Source of the DNA: Rhodospirillaceae bacterium
Lineage (GTDB): Bacteria; Pseudomonadota; Alphaproteobacteria; Bin65
Length of the DNA stretch: 60,305 nt
Reading direction: 5' to 3'
NCBI GenBank assembly: GCA_011523655.1
Contig: WTGH01000060.1
Coordinates: 71,174 to 131,478, forward strand
Position 1 is the first letter of the stretch. The number at the start of each line of letters is the position of its first letter. Below the pieces are notes generated by a model. It saw nothing but the letters and a program-made list of their open reading frames with translations, did not search any database and was not told where the DNA came from. Shown here piece after piece: positions 1-9,362 of this stretch. Both the position numbers and the translations under genes were made by a program.

Positions 1-75
1 GGCCCCTTCGGCTTCGCTCAGGGCAGGCCCCTTCGGCTTCGCTCAGGGCAGGCCCCTTCGGCTTCGCTCAGGGCA
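1..75. repeat. Three tandem copies of a 25-bp unit
   Basis: Three perfect head-to-tail copies of a 25-bp GC-rich unit (1-25, 26-50, 51-75) containing CTTCGGCTTCGCTCAGGGCA, followed by a partial copy that runs into the inverted-repeat element at 76-211. Related units (CCCTTCGACAAGCTCAGGGC) stand beside another copy of that element near 48,233-48,275, so the unit seems to belong to the same repeat system. The array starts at the window edge and may continue upstream. Confidence 0.85.
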
Positions 76-211
76 GGCCCTTCGATACGCCGCTTCGCGG
101 CTACTCAGGGTGAGGGTGAAGTTAGAGAAAACCCTCATCCCGAGTAGGCCCGAAGGGCCGTATCGAGGGGCCTCATCCCGAGTAGGCGCGCCAGCGCCGT
201 ATCGAGGGACG
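76..211. repeat. Dispersed inverted-repeat element, family B, copy 1
   Basis: An intergenic element built from outward copies of CCTCATCCCGAGTAGG and its inverse, with arms ending in TATCGAGGG. The right arm is present twice (around 133-169 and 171-211). Related elements lie at 18,264-18,399 and 48,291-48,415. It lies just past the 3' end of the hydrolase gene at 246-1139. Confidence 0.75.
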
Positions 212-245
212 GCGGCGCGAAACCGCCGGTAAACCGGCCGGCCGC

Positions 246-1139
246 TCACAGGTCGATGCGCATCCCGTCGTGGGCGAGGCGGAGTTCGCCGGCGTAGTTC
301 CGGCGGATATCGGCGACGACATCCTCCATGAAGGCCGGGCCGATCAGTTCGCGCGGCATGTGGACCGACATCATGTCGCGCAGCACCGGGTAGGTGGTGT
401 CGAAGCTGCCGAAATGGGTCGCGACCAGGCTCTTGCAGCGCGACGCGGTGGCGATCTTGCCGAGCTCGACCGGACTGGTGTGGGCCCAGGTGCCGACATT
501 GGCCTTGCGGCGGAATTCCAGCGCCTTCTCCGGGAAGGTGCATTCGTGGATCAGCAGGTCGCAGCCCTGCGCCAGCTCGACCAGCCGCTCGCACGGCGCG
601 GTGTCGCCCGAGAAGACCACCGACTTGCCGTCGACCGAATCCAGCCGCAGGCCGAAGCAGGGCGAGATTTCCCGCGGGATGTGCTCGACATAGCAGGCCG
701 AGACCCGGACCAGATCGTCCTCGAACACCACGCCGGGCTCGCATTCCCGCACGTCGGGCTTGAGCACATGCATGTTGCCCTGCCGGTTCTTGTAGGCGGC
801 CCGCGCCTCGATGTCCTTGGCGAAGGCGCCGTCGGCGAACTGGTGCTCGACGAAGCCGCGCGTACCGGGCGGGCCGACCACGACCGGCGCGTTCTCCCGG
901 TTGGTGATCCAGCTGGTCAGCACAAAGAAGGCGAAGTCGGCGACATGGTCGTAGTGCAGGTGGGACAGGAACACCGTATCGACATGGCCGGGATTGACGT
1001 TGCTGCGGATCAGCTGGTGCGTCGCGCCGTGGCCGCAGTCGAACATGTAGTGCCGGCCGCGGACGGTGATCAGGATGGCCGAGTGGTTGCGGTCCGGATC
1101 GGGCGCGGCGGCGGCCGTGCCGAGCATGACGATGCGCAT
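246..1139 (-). CDS. MBL-fold metallo-hydrolase, RNase Z-like
   Basis: A 297-residue metallo-beta-lactamase-fold hydrolase of the RNase Z/arylsulfatase branch. The zinc signature HLHYDH is at residues 60-65. Further likely metal ligands are H153, D179 in an FSGDT motif and H242 (VATHFGS). There is no signal peptide, so it is probably cytoplasmic. Real RNase Z normally carries an exosite that is not obvious here, so a hydrolase of small esters, lactones or phosphodiesters is as likely as a tRNA-processing enzyme. It is divergent from a MarR regulator, with a palindrome in the 78-bp gap, so control by that regulator is a reasonable inference. Family confident, substrate unknown. Confidence 0.85.
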   Translation of the reverse strand: MRIVMLGTAAAAPDPDRNHSAILITVRGRHYMFDCGHGATHQLIRSNVNPGHVDTVFLSHLHYDHVADFAFFVLTSWITNRENAPVVVGPPGTRGFVEHQFADGAFAKDIEARAAYKNRQGNMHVLKPDVRECEPGVVFEDDLVRVSACYVEHIPREISPCFGLRLDSVDGKSVVFSGDTAPCERLVELAQGCDLLIHECTFPEKALEFRRKANVGTWAHTSPVELGKIATASRCKSLVATHFGSFDTTYPVLRDMMSVHMPRELIGPAFMEDVVADIRRNYAGELRLAHDGMRIDL

Positions 1140-1166
1140 GGTCTCTCCTGGAAGACGGTTGATTAA

Positions 1167-1189
1167 GTGAAATTACAACCATATTTCAC
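1167..1189. promoter_or_regulatory. Inverted repeat, candidate MarR operator
   Basis: GTGAAAT, 9 bp, ATTTCAC: a perfect 7-bp inverted repeat in an AT-richer stretch between the divergent hydrolase and MarR genes. Position and symmetry suit a dimeric winged-helix repressor. Binding by the adjacent MarR protein is inferred. Confidence 0.55.
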
Positions 1190-1217
1190 ATAACGATGTA
1201 TCAAGCCGCCCGGCCGG

Positions 1218-1733
1218 ATGTCACCCGCAATTTTGCGCCGGCGGGGCAGCATGCAGGGAGTGGCCCGAGCTTTGCCCGACGACCCGACGCCCGTGCGGTT
1301 CTCGGTTACCGATTTTCCGACCTACTACATCTACACCATCCAGTCCGGGAACCTTGCGGCGCTCAACCATGCCCTGCGCCCGTTCGGCATCCCGGTCATG
1401 TTCTGGCGGGTCCTGGCCGTGCTCCAGGAGAACGACGGACACAATATCAGCTACCTCTCGGGCAAGCTGGCGATCGACCGCTCCAACCTCAGCCGGATCG
1501 TCGACCAGATGGCGCGGGACGGCCTGGTCGAGCGCAGGACGCCGGCGCACGACCGGCGCAACGTGCTGGTCTGCATCACCGCGGCCGGCCGCCGCAAGGT
1601 CGCAGAGGCCTTCCCCGCCGTGCTGCGCATCGTCGAATCGACAATGGACGGCTTTTCGACCCAGGAACGGCGGACCCTGCTCGCCCTGCTCAAGCGCATG
1701 CGCAACAACGTCCTCCAGCAGGGCGGGCGCTAG
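1218..1733 (+). CDS. MarR-family transcriptional regulator
   Basis: A 171-residue winged-helix regulator. The central part reads as a MarR DNA-binding domain: a recognition-helix region near IDRSNLSRIVDQMARDGLV, followed by the wing with RRTPAHDRRNVLV, a typical MarR DxRxxxV wing. Helices on either side would form the dimer interface. An alternative ATG at 1251 gives a 160-residue protein closer to the usual size, so the start is uncertain. The gene is divergent from the hydrolase at 246-1139 and converges on plsC, their stop codons overlapping at 1730-1733. It probably represses the divergent gene and/or itself in response to an unknown ligand. Confidence 0.85.
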   Translation: MSPAILRRRGSMQGVARALPDDPTPVRFSVTDFPTYYIYTIQSGNLAALNHALRPFGIPVMFWRVLAVLQENDGHNISYLSGKLAIDRSNLSRIVDQMARDGLVERRTPAHDRRNVLVCITAAGRRKVAEAFPAVLRIVESTMDGFSTQERRTLLALLKRMRNNVLQQGGR

Positions 1734-2464
1734 GCCGGCTGCTGCTGGACGCGGCCGTCGTCGTAGAGGCGCCGCGCCGCCGTCTCGATCCGGTCTTCCA
1801 GCGTTGCCATGAAGGTTTCCCGGTCATGGCCGGGCGCGATCGGTTCGAGGAACTCGATCGTGATGGTCCCCGGCCGTTTGAGAAATCCGTTCCGCGGCCA
1901 GAACAGCCCGGCATTGTGGGCAACCGGGACGACCGGCATGTCGAGATACTTGTACAGCGCGTAAACGCCCGGACGATAGCGCCCGGTGCGGCCCGGCGGT
2001 ATCCGGGTGCCCTCCGGCATGATCAGCAGGTGCCGTCCGCTGTCGACCAGCCCCCGGGCGCTGCGCAGCATCCGCTTCAGGGCCGCACCGCGCGCCGAAC
2101 GCCGGATCGGCACCATGCCGGCACGGTCCAGGAACCAGCCGTAGACCGGGATCCGCCGCAACTCTTCCTTGAGCACGGCGGCAAATGGCGGCGCTATCGT
2201 GAGGAAGGCGATGGTTTCCCACGCCGATTGGTGTTTTATGGCAAAAATATAGCGGGCGTGCCGGTCGGGCAGCACGCTTCCGACGACCCTATGCCGGATG
2301 CCCGCCGCAACGCGCAGCAGCCACAGGACGGCACGGGCCCAGACGACCGCCAGGCCGTACACGGCCCGCCGGGGCGCGGCCAGAAGAAGCAGGCCGGCCA
2401 GGCCCGCCGCCAGGGTGACGAGCCACAAGCCGATCGCAAAGGCCGCCGAGCGGGCCAGGATCAT
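1730..2464 (-). CDS. plsC: 1-acyl-sn-glycerol-3-phosphate acyltransferase
   Basis: A 244-residue membrane acyltransferase that would acylate lysophosphatidic acid to phosphatidic acid in phospholipid synthesis. An N-terminal hydrophobic region covers residues 3-52. Acyltransferase motif I appears as H78-QSAW-E83, the HX4E form of the usual HX4D. Motif III MPEGTR is at 149-154. The ATG at 2464 overlaps the stop of the upstream ydcF-like gene by 4 bp (TCAT at 2461-2464), so the two are probably translationally coupled. The block ftsE-ftsX-ydcF-plsC is a familiar alphaproteobacterial envelope cluster. Confidence 0.9.
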   Translation of the reverse strand: MILARSAAFAIGLWLVTLAAGLAGLLLLAAPRRAVYGLAVVWARAVLWLLRVAAGIRHRVVGSVLPDRHARYIFAIKHQSAWETIAFLTIAPPFAAVLKEELRRIPVYGWFLDRAGMVPIRRSARGAALKRMLRSARGLVDSGRHLLIMPEGTRIPPGRTGRYRPGVYALYKYLDMPVVPVAHNAGLFWPRNGFLKRPGTITIEFLEPIAPGHDRETFMATLEDRIETAARRLYDDGRVQQQPA

Positions 2465-3132
2465 GAGTCCGGCCCGGCCGGCCCGGCCGGCGCCAGGGTC
2501 ACGCGGATCAGGGCGGCCGCGAACTTGTAGAATTCGGCGTTGACGATGGCGACGCCGCGGACGCTGCGCCACCATTGCCCGCGCGACACCGCCGGCGGGA
2601 AAACGGGGTGCGCGACGATGCGGGAATCCGGCAGGGCGCTGCGCAGTTCGAGCAGGCTGCGCCGCATATGGTAGTTGGCCGTCACCAGGCGCAGCGACTT
2701 CAGCTTTTGCGCACGCGCCCACAGGGCGGTCTCGTCCGCGTTGCCTTGCGTATGCTCGGCCCGGAAGCCGAGCACGATCCGGTCCTGCACCTCTTCCGGC
2801 GCGCCGCCGGCGCCGCGCAGTACCGACTGTTTGTCGACTCTCGGATCGACGCCGGATACGAACAGAACCGGCGCCGCACCGGCTGCGAGCAGCCGGATGC
2901 CTTCGGCCAGCCGCCCCGAGCCCCCGGTCAGGACGACGATGGCATCCGTCTTCGTCCGGCCGTCGGCCGGCGTTTGCGGCATGGTGAAACCGAACCAGCC
3001 CAGCCCGGCGAGCCAGAGCAGCGCCGCCAGCGCGCAAATTGCGGCGAACCAGCGGAGCGCGCGCCACGGCTTGCGCCGTTTGTGCGGAAACGCCCGGCTC
3101 CGGTCCACGGGCGTCATGGCGTGCCGGTTCAT
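2461..3132 (-). CDS. YdcF/SanA-family DUF218 protein
   Basis: A 223-residue protein with one N-terminal membrane segment (about residues 25-50) followed by a DUF218 domain starting near [16 protein letters not shown] and including the conserved NADET and TANYHMRR stretches. Relatives (SanA, ElyC, YdcF) act in cell-envelope integrity, but the enzymatic activity is not settled. It is the third gene of the ftsE-ftsX-ydcF-plsC run: four bases after ftsX and overlapping plsC by 4 bp. A basic N-terminus ([13 protein letters not shown]) before the membrane segment predicts a periplasmic DUF218 domain. Confidence 0.85.
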   Translation of the reverse strand: MNRHAMTPVDRSRAFPHKRRKPWRALRWFAAICALAALLWLAGLGWFGFTMPQTPADGRTKTDAIVVLTGGSGRLAEGIRLLAAGAAPVLFVSGVDPRVDKQSVLRGAGGAPEEVQDRIVLGFRAEHTQGNADETALWARAQKLKSLRLVTANYHMRRSLLELRSALPDSRIVAHPVFPPAVSRGQWWRSVRGVAIVNAEFYKFAAALIRVTLAPAGPAGPDS

Positions 3133-3136
3133 CGCG

Positions 3137-4021
3137 TCACGTCATGCGCCGGAGCGTCCGCAGCACGGTAATCCGGGCGGTCAGCAGCGCAACCAGCGCC
3201 GCCACGAGCGGCACGCAGGCGAAAATGGCCCACTGCACCGGCGTGAAGATGGCGCCGGCCGCCGGCTCCAGTTCGATCTTGCCGGCCAGATCGGCGATCC
3301 CGAAGACCGTTCCGATGGCGAAGACGATGCCGATTATCGCGCCCTGCAGGCTGAGCCACAGCGCCTGGCGTTCGAACTGGCGCGCGATATAGCGGTCATG
3401 CGCGCCGATCAGGTGCAGCAGGCCGATGACCCGCCGGTGGATGCGCAGCCCGGTGCGCGTTGCAAAGACGACGGTGATGACCGTCGCCAGCCCGATAAGG
3501 GCGACGACGAGCAGCGCGACCAGCCAGATCGACCGGGCGAGGCCGATCAGCGGTCCGGCCCAGCGGGCGTGGTTCTCCGTAACCGCGCCGGGCGCGGCCG
3601 CGGCCACCTTCGCCGACAGGGCGGCGGTATCGATGGCGGCGTCCGGCGCCGCATGCACTTCGATCAGGATCGGCAGCGGCAGGTCGCCGGCGCCCGCGTC
3701 CTCGCCCAGCCAGGGACGCAGCAGGCGGAGCATGTCCTGCCGCGGCAGGCGCCGGGCCTGTTCGACTCCGGGCGCTTTCCGCACCAGGGCGAGCACGGCG
3801 CCGGCCTGCTGCTGCGCATGCGGCGAGTCCGGCCCGGCCGGTATCTGGATGGTCAGCGCGCCGCTCAGGCCCGACGACCAGGTCGATACCAGCCCGTTCA
3901 GGGCGATGGCGCCGGCGATGGCGACGCCGGACAGGTAGATCATGATCGCCACGATCCAGGGCAAGAGCCGACCGGCGGGATCCTGGTCGAAGGGGATATC
4001 GGTCTGGCGGCGGATCAGCAC
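3137..4021 (-). CDS. ftsX: Cell division protein FtsX
   Basis: A 294-residue integral membrane partner of FtsE. Four membrane segments are visible at about residues 20-44, 164-188, 224-246 and 264-284. A periplasmic domain of roughly 115 residues lies between the first and second, the usual FtsX topology. In known systems FtsEX couples ATP hydrolysis to activation of cell-wall amidases at the septum. The start overlaps the end of ftsE by 7 bp and ydcF follows four bases after the stop, so the block is probably one operon. Confidence 0.9.
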   Translation of the reverse strand: MLIRRQTDIPFDQDPAGRLLPWIVAIMIYLSGVAIAGAIALNGLVSTWSSGLSGALTIQIPAGPDSPHAQQQAGAVLALVRKAPGVEQARRLPRQDMLRLLRPWLGEDAGAGDLPLPILIEVHAAPDAAIDTAALSAKVAAAAPGAVTENHARWAGPLIGLARSIWLVALLVVALIGLATVITVVFATRTGLRIHRRVIGLLHLIGAHDRYIARQFERQALWLSLQGAIIGIVFAIGTVFGIADLAGKIELEPAAGAIFTPVQWAIFACVPLVAALVALLTARITVLRTLRRMT

Positions 4022-4725
4022 GGCGGCCTCTGGCCCCGGATTATCCTCAGGGCGCCGTCCTCCAGATCCAGCCTGGGATACCGGAACCGGTCGACCAGCC
4101 CGAAATTATGGGTCGCGATGATGACCGTCGTGCCCATCCTGTTCAATTCCTCGAACAGCTGGATGAGGCGGACGCCGATATTGTCGTCCACGTTCCCGGT
4201 CGGTTCGTCGGCGAGCAGCAGGTCGGGCTGGTTGATCACCGCCCGCGCGATGGCGACGCGCTGCTGCTCGCCGCCGGAAAGCGTCGGCGGTTTCGCGCCC
4301 AGCCGTTCGCCGAGGCCGACCCACCGGAGCAGTTCGGAGACATGCTTTTTGACATCCGGGCCGCGCGCACCGGCGACGCGCAGGGGCAGGGCAACATTGT
4401 CGATCGCCGTCATGTGGTCGAGCAACTGGAAATCCTGGTAGACGACCCCGATGCGCCGGCGCATGGCGGGGACCTTGTCGCGCGGCAGGGTCGCGACGTC
4501 GCGGCCGAACAAATGCACCAGGCCGCGGGTCGGCCGGAGCGACAGGTAGATCAGGCGCATCAGGGTGGATTTGCCGGCCCCGCTTTCGCCGGTCAGGAAA
4601 TGGAAGCTGCCGGGTTCCAGGCTAAAGGCGATATCGCGGAGCACTTCGTCCCCGGCGCCGTAGCGCATACCCACCTGATCGAACCGCACGACCGGTTTCT
4701 CGCCATCGAAGAGATCGGTTCTCAA
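4015..4725 (-). CDS. ftsE: Cell division ATP-binding protein FtsE
   Basis: A 236-residue ABC ATPase. Walker [10 protein letters not shown] is at residues 46-54, the Q-loop glutamine near 97, the signature LSGGEQQ at 149-155, and Walker B LLLADEPT with catalytic E174. The DEPTGNVD stretch after Walker B is typical of FtsE. First gene of the minus-strand block; it overlaps ftsX by 7 bp. It is divergent from the zinc-ribbon protein at 4986, with about 260 bp between. Confidence 0.93.
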   Translation of the reverse strand: MRTDLFDGEKPVVRFDQVGMRYGAGDEVLRDIAFSLEPGSFHFLTGESGAGKSTLMRLIYLSLRPTRGLVHLFGRDVATLPRDKVPAMRRRIGVVYQDFQLLDHMTAIDNVALPLRVAGARGPDVKKHVSELLRWVGLGERLGAKPPTLSGGEQQRVAIARAVINQPDLLLADEPTGNVDDNIGVRLIQLFEELNRMGTTVIIATHNFGLVDRFRYPRLDLEDGALRIIRGQRPPC

Positions 4726-4910
4726 CGAAATGCCCTTCAGTCTCCGGGCCCGTTTGCCCGCCGGCCCGGCTGCGGAACCGCCCCTGCGGGCGGCTTGGCG
4801 CTTGACCCGCCGGTCCTGCTACGGCAAAGCCCGCCTTCCATACCGTCACCCGAAACCCATGTTACGGGCGCTGCCACGACGCCTATCAGCGGCGGCGCAA
4901 TCCAGTCAAC

Positions 4911-4949
4911 CGGGCTGGTCAAACGGGCCAGTCAAACGGGCCAGTCAAA
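4911..4949. repeat. Three 13-bp tandem repeats upstream of a zinc-ribbon gene
   Basis: CGGGCTGGTCAAA (4911-4923) followed by two copies of CGGGCCAGTCAAA (4924-4936, 4937-4949), ending 37 bp before the ATG at 4986. They could be a direct-repeat regulator site or a replication-slippage array; nothing in the sequence decides. Confidence 0.7.
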
Positions 4950-4985
4950 CGGGATGAACAGGAGCGGCGAACCGAAACCCCGGCG

Positions 4986-5447
4986 ATGATACTCAGCTGC
5001 CCGAATTGTTCGACGCGGTTCCTCGTCGATCCGGCCGCCCTGGGATCGGCCGGCCGCACGGTGCGGTGCGGCGCCTGCGGCCACGAATGGCGGCAGGAAC
5101 CTGGCAAGCCGGCGGTGCGCACCTTTGCGGCGCCGGGCCCCGACGCCGGAAAAGCCGGAGACGCTGGAGACGCTGGAAAGGAAAGACAGGACGCCGCCGG
5201 CGGCCCGGAGGACCGGGGACAGCCGCCGCCCGCGCGGCGCGTTCCCGCGGCGCGGCCGCGCACACGGCGGCCGGGCCGGTTGTTCTCGCTCGTGTTGCTC
5301 GCGGTCATCGCCGTGGTCCTGCTCGGCAGCTACCAGTTTCGCAGCATCATCGTTTCCCGGTGGCCGGAAACGGCGCGCCACTACGAATCGCTCGGCATCC
5401 CGGTAACGCCATACAGAAACTTCCGGCAGGCGCTCCCGAAAGACTAG
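4986..5447 (+). CDS. MJ0042-type zinc-ribbon membrane protein
   Basis: A 153-residue protein starting with an MJ0042 zinc finger: CPNC at residues 5-8 and CGAC at about 30-33, the pattern MILSCPNCSTRFLVDPAAL. A long Pro/Arg/Gly-rich linker follows, then one membrane segment near residue 100 (LFSLVLLAVIAVVLLGSY) and a short C-terminal tail. Such proteins are widespread in alphaproteobacteria, often beside ftsEX, as here; their function is unknown. The small zinc-binding head is predicted to be cytoplasmic. Confidence 0.8.
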   Translation: MILSCPNCSTRFLVDPAALGSAGRTVRCGACGHEWRQEPGKPAVRTFAAPGPDAGKAGDAGDAGKERQDAAGGPEDRGQPPPARRVPAARPRTRRPGRLFSLVLLAVIAVVLLGSYQFRSIIVSRWPETARHYESLGIPVTPYRNFRQALPKD

Positions 5448-5469
5448 CCCGGCTTGCCGGCCCGGCGGC

Positions 5470-7950
5470 TCAGAACCGCTTCAGCAATCGCTCGATATAG
5501 TCGCGTTCCAGCTTCGGCCGCCCGCTTTCGCCGGACCGCTTGCGCAGTTCGCGCAGGATTTCGCTGGCCCGCTTGCGCTCGGCCTCGGTCGGCACCTTGA
5601 CATCGTTCTGGTCGTACGACCCCATCCCGTCCATGCGGCGGCCCAGCGGGTCGCGGTCGGGGCCGTACCGCCGGTTCCGGTCCCCCCGGTAGCGTTGGCC
5701 CCGGCCCGGTCCGAAGCCGAATTGCCGGCCGAGGCGGCGCATCGCCTGGCTCATGCCGCGCGAAAGTTCGCGCAACGCCCGGCCTTGCGGGCCGACCGCC
5801 CGGCCCGGCCGGCCGCGCCCCAGATCGCGCTCCGCCCGGCGCATTTCGCCTTCCGCCTTGCCGAAATTCTCCGGAACCTTGCCGGTCATCTCGCCCAGCC
5901 GGCGCATCAGGTCGCCCAGTTGCCGGCGCAGTTCGCCCTGGCGGCGGGCCGCGTCGCGGTCGGCCTCGCTCTCGCGCTCGTCGCCGTTCCGGCCCTCCTG
6001 TCCGCGGCGGAAACTCTCGTCCATCAACTGCTGCTGCCGGCGAATCAGGTTGTTGAGGTCGCGCAGCATCAGCCGCGCCGGATTGTTGGGATCGGCGTGC
6101 TGCCGGTTCTGCTGTCCGGTGCGCAGGTTCTGCATCATCTCGCGCAGCTGCGAGAGCATGCGGCGCAGGGCGTCCTTGTCGCCGTCGCGCAGCATGTCCC
6201 GCATGGATTCGAGCATCCGCTTGACGTCCTGCTCGGTGAGACGGCGATCCGGGTTGACGGGAAATTGCTGGCTGAACTGCCCCGGATTGCGTTCCGCTTC
6301 GCGGCGCAGGGCGTCCATATATTCCTTCATCGAGCGGCGCAGCTCGTCGAGCAGCCGCTTCAGTTCCTCATCCCTGATGTCCCGCCGCGACAGCAGTTCC
6401 ATCAGCTTTTCGTGAATCCGCGCCAGTTCCCGCTCGGACGCCACGGTCTCGCCCTTGTCGATGCGCAGCGCGGTCTCCCACAGGATCCCCTGGACCGACC
6501 GGATTGCGGCGGCGCGGCTCTGCGCGATCGCCGTGTCGTCGCGGCCGTCGTGCCGCGAACCGAGGATCAGCCGGCTCTGCGCGGCGCGCAGCGCCAGATA
6601 GACCACGGGATCGTTGTTGAACTCGCTGCGCTGGTCGGCGATATGGCCCAGGACCGCCACGACCTGGTCGAGCTTTTCCGGCTCGAGCGTCAGGATCTTG
6701 CGCTGGGCGATGATGGCCCGGGCGACGGGATGGCGGAAAATCCGCTCCGGCAGCGTCATGTCCCTGAATTTGCTGCGCCCGCGCTGGCCGAGATCGTCTT
6801 CGGTCTCGAACAGCATGGACACGTCGAGGCCGGCCCAGCGATGGGGCGTCAGGTCCTTGTACAGCCGTCCGGCGACATTCTTGCCGCCGGCGACCGGCGC
6901 CTCGATCGCCATGACGTCCGTTTCGCCGGCCCGGGCGATGTAGACGCGAACCTTGCTGACGCCATGATCGTCCCCGGCCTTGTAATCCAGACGGATGTTC
7001 TGGCGCCGGGTGACTTCGGGGTCCTCGGCCCATGCCACGGTCGGCGGCAGATCGGGAGTCACCGAGATTTTCCATTGCACGGCGTTGCGCGCGCGCTGGC
7101 GGACGACCAGGTCGCCGCTCTCCTCCAGCAGCATCTCGCCCTGCCAGCCGGCCCGGTCGAGCGGCTGCAGGGCGAGGCGCTGGCGGCCCAGCGTCATGGC
7201 CGGCCGGCCCTTTCCGCCGCGGAACTGCAGCAGCAGTTTCGAATGCATCGGGACGACGATGGGCTTGCCGTCATGCGCCTGCGTGATCATGCGCGGCTGC
7301 CGGCCCGTATAGCCGGGCGGCGTGACCCAGGCTTCGACCGTCACCGGCGCGGCGACGCCGCCCTCGAAATCCGGCAGGAACGCCCGGGCGAACCGGTCGG
7401 CCGGATCGTTCCAGCCGGCAGTCAGGCCGAGCGCCAGCAGAATGGCGGCGAGGCCGCGCAGGGCGAACGGGTCGCGCCGGGCGACCCGCGGCCGCGGCGG
7501 CCCGACGCGCAGATGCTCGAGCGCCGCGCGCGCGCGCGCGCGATGGCGCCGCCAGAGCGCCTCGGAGAAGGCATCGCCGGACCCGACGGCAAGGCGGTCC
7601 CGGGTCGTCGTGAGCGGCCGGTGCGCCAGGCCGCTGGTGCGTTCCAGCCGCCGGCGGGCGGCCCAGGCGCCGGGCAGGCGCAGGCGTCGAAATCCGTGAA
7701 CCAGGGCCAGGCAGAAACCGAGGCCGAAAGCGGCGAGGACGGCGACGTGAAGCCAGCCGGGCAGCAAGGGCAGGACATCGAGCAGGACAATGGCGGCGAA
7801 CAGGAAGGCGGCGGCGGCAGCCGTCCAGAAGCGCGGCCACAGCCGCTCCCAGGCGAGCGCCAGCCAGGACAGCGCGGTCCGGAACCCGTAGCCGGGTTCG
7901 CGTTCCGCGTTCCCGGCCGGTCTCTTCCAGCCCTTGTCCGAAGCGCCCAT
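5470..7950 (-). CDS. TIGR02302-family membrane protein
   Basis: An 826-residue alphaproteobacterial protein of the TIGR02302 family (DUF4175-like). Three N-terminal hydrophobic segments (about residues 36-58, 66-86 and 163-182) precede a mixed domain, then a long C-terminal part very rich in Arg, Gln, Glu and Gly with runs such as RRQQQLMDESFRRGQEGR, expected to be coiled-coil or low-complexity. Function unknown. It starts 10 bp after the lysA stop and is probably the last gene of the argH-lptM-lysA operon, a conserved alphaproteobacterial neighbourhood. The family assignment rests on composition, length and synteny. Confidence 0.8.
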   Translation of the reverse strand: MGASDKGWKRPAGNAEREPGYGFRTALSWLALAWERLWPRFWTAAAAAFLFAAIVLLDVLPLLPGWLHVAVLAAFGLGFCLALVHGFRRLRLPGAWAARRRLERTSGLAHRPLTTTRDRLAVGSGDAFSEALWRRHRARARAALEHLRVGPPRPRVARRDPFALRGLAAILLALGLTAGWNDPADRFARAFLPDFEGGVAAPVTVEAWVTPPGYTGRQPRMITQAHDGKPIVVPMHSKLLLQFRGGKGRPAMTLGRQRLALQPLDRAGWQGEMLLEESGDLVVRQRARNAVQWKISVTPDLPPTVAWAEDPEVTRRQNIRLDYKAGDDHGVSKVRVYIARAGETDVMAIEAPVAGGKNVAGRLYKDLTPHRWAGLDVSMLFETEDDLGQRGRSKFRDMTLPERIFRHPVARAIIAQRKILTLEPEKLDQVVAVLGHIADQRSEFNNDPVVYLALRAAQSRLILGSRHDGRDDTAIAQSRAAAIRSVQGILWETALRIDKGETVASERELARIHEKLMELLSRRDIRDEELKRLLDELRRSMKEYMDALRREAERNPGQFSQQFPVNPDRRLTEQDVKRMLESMRDMLRDGDKDALRRMLSQLREMMQNLRTGQQNRQHADPNNPARLMLRDLNNLIRRQQQLMDESFRRGQEGRNGDERESEADRDAARRQGELRRQLGDLMRRLGEMTGKVPENFGKAEGEMRRAERDLGRGRPGRAVGPQGRALRELSRGMSQAMRRLGRQFGFGPGRGQRYRGDRNRRYGPDRDPLGRRMDGMGSYDQNDVKVPTEAERKRASEILRELRKRSGESGRPKLERDYIERLLKRF

Positions 7951-7960
7951 ATCTTCTCTC

Positions 7961-9256
7961 TCAGGCTCCTTCCGGCGGCTCCAGCCAATCCGGCACTGCC
8001 TCCTGCCGGATCAGGTCGTCGACCGTCTGCCGCGCCCGCACCACGGCGAACCGCTCGCCGCTCACCAGCACTTCCGGCGCCGGCGGGCGGCTGTTGTAGG
8101 CCGACGACATGACCGAACCATACGCCCCTGCCGACCCGAATGCCACCAGATCTCCGGGCGCCAGCGGCGGCAGGCTGCGGGCGACGGCGAAGGTGTCGCC
8201 GCTTTCGCAGATCGGCCCGACGACATCCGTTTCCACACAATCTGGGCTATTTTGAGGCTGCGTCACCGGCACGATCGCGTGATAAGCGCCGTACATTGCC
8301 GGACGGGCAAGATCGTTCATCGCGGCATCGACCACCGCGACCGGCCGGAGGCCGCCGTCCTTCAGGTAGAGGACCCGCGCCACCAGGACGCCGGCATTGC
8401 CGACCATCGACCGGCCCGGCTCGAACATCAGGTCGCATCCCAGGCCGCCGACCGTCTCGCGCACCACCGCGGCATAGTCCTCGAAGCCGGGCGGCGCCTC
8501 GTCCCGGTAGGTGATGCCGACGCCGCCGCCGAGATCGAGGCTTATCACGTCATGCCCGGCCGCGCGCAGGGCGCGGACCTGTTCGGCCAGGCGGCCGAAC
8601 GCCGCCCGGTAGGGCGCGAGGCTCAGCAGTTGCGAGCCGATATGCATGGCGAGGCCGGACGGCGCCAGGTTCGGCAATTCCGCGGCCCGGGCGTAGGCCG
8701 GCAGCGTACGGTCGATCGCGATGCCGAACTTGTCCTGCTTGCGGCCGGTCGAGATCTTGTCGTGGGTCCGGGCATCGACATCGGGATTGATGCGCAGGGA
8801 AACCCGCGCCGTCACTCCGGCCCCGGCGGCGACGGCGGAGATCAGGTCGAGTTCCGCTTCCGATTCGGCATTGAGCTGGTGGATGCCGGAGCGCAGCGCC
8901 AGGGCGATTTCCTCCTGCGTCTTGCCGACGCCGGAAAACACGATCCGGCCGGCCGGAACGCCCGCGGCGAGCGCCCGGCGCAGTTCGCCGCCCGACACGA
9001 CGTCGGCGCCGGCGCCCAGGCCGGCGAACGCCGCAATGACCGCCTGGTTGGAGTTGGCCTTCAGGGCGTAGCAGATCGTGGCGGGCAGCCCGGCGAGCGC
9101 CGCCTCCAGCGCCCGGTAGTTGCGGGCGAGGCCGGCCAGCGAATAGCAGTAGAAGGGCGTGCCGACCTCCGCCGCGATACCGGACAGCGGCAACGCTTCG
9201 GCGCAGAGGGTTCCGCCGGCATAGGTGAAATCGGGCGACGGGACTCGATCGGTCAT
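7961..9256 (-). CDS. lysA: Diaminopimelate decarboxylase
   Basis: A 431-residue PLP enzyme catalysing the last step of lysine synthesis, meso-diaminopimelate to lysine plus CO2. The PLP lysine is K66 in YALKANSN. The alanine-racemase-like barrel includes HIGSQ and the phosphate-binding SLDLGGGVGI. The C-terminal GPICESGD motif supplies the catalytic cysteine in the dimer. The ATG at 9256 begins MTDRVPSPDF; a longer in-frame extension upstream has no family support. It lies 106 bp after the small lipoprotein gene and 10 bp before the TIGR02302 gene. Confidence 0.94.
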   Translation of the reverse strand: MTDRVPSPDFTYAGGTLCAEALPLSGIAAEVGTPFYCYSLAGLARNYRALEAALAGLPATICYALKANSNQAVIAAFAGLGAGADVVSGGELRRALAAGVPAGRIVFSGVGKTQEEIALALRSGIHQLNAESEAELDLISAVAAGAGVTARVSLRINPDVDARTHDKISTGRKQDKFGIAIDRTLPAYARAAELPNLAPSGLAMHIGSQLLSLAPYRAAFGRLAEQVRALRAAGHDVISLDLGGGVGITYRDEAPPGFEDYAAVVRETVGGLGCDLMFEPGRSMVGNAGVLVARVLYLKDGGLRPVAVVDAAMNDLARPAMYGAYHAIVPVTQPQNSPDCVETDVVGPICESGDTFAVARSLPPLAPGDLVAFGSAGAYGSVMSSAYNSRPPAPEVLVSGERFAVVRARQTVDDLIRQEAVPDWLEPPEGA

Positions 9257-9362
9257 TTGGCTAATTCCGCTTTGGGCGCCCGGCGGCGCAGGGGTGGCGC
9301 GGGGTGGACAGCGCCGGGCGGGGACGGCGTCGGCGGTCGGCGGGCAATGCCGGAAGGCGGCT

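Noticed and set aside
1..211. Repeats at the window start as a CRISPR array
   Set aside because: Units are contiguous with no spacers and no cas genes are near; VapD and Cas2 share a fold but not this context.
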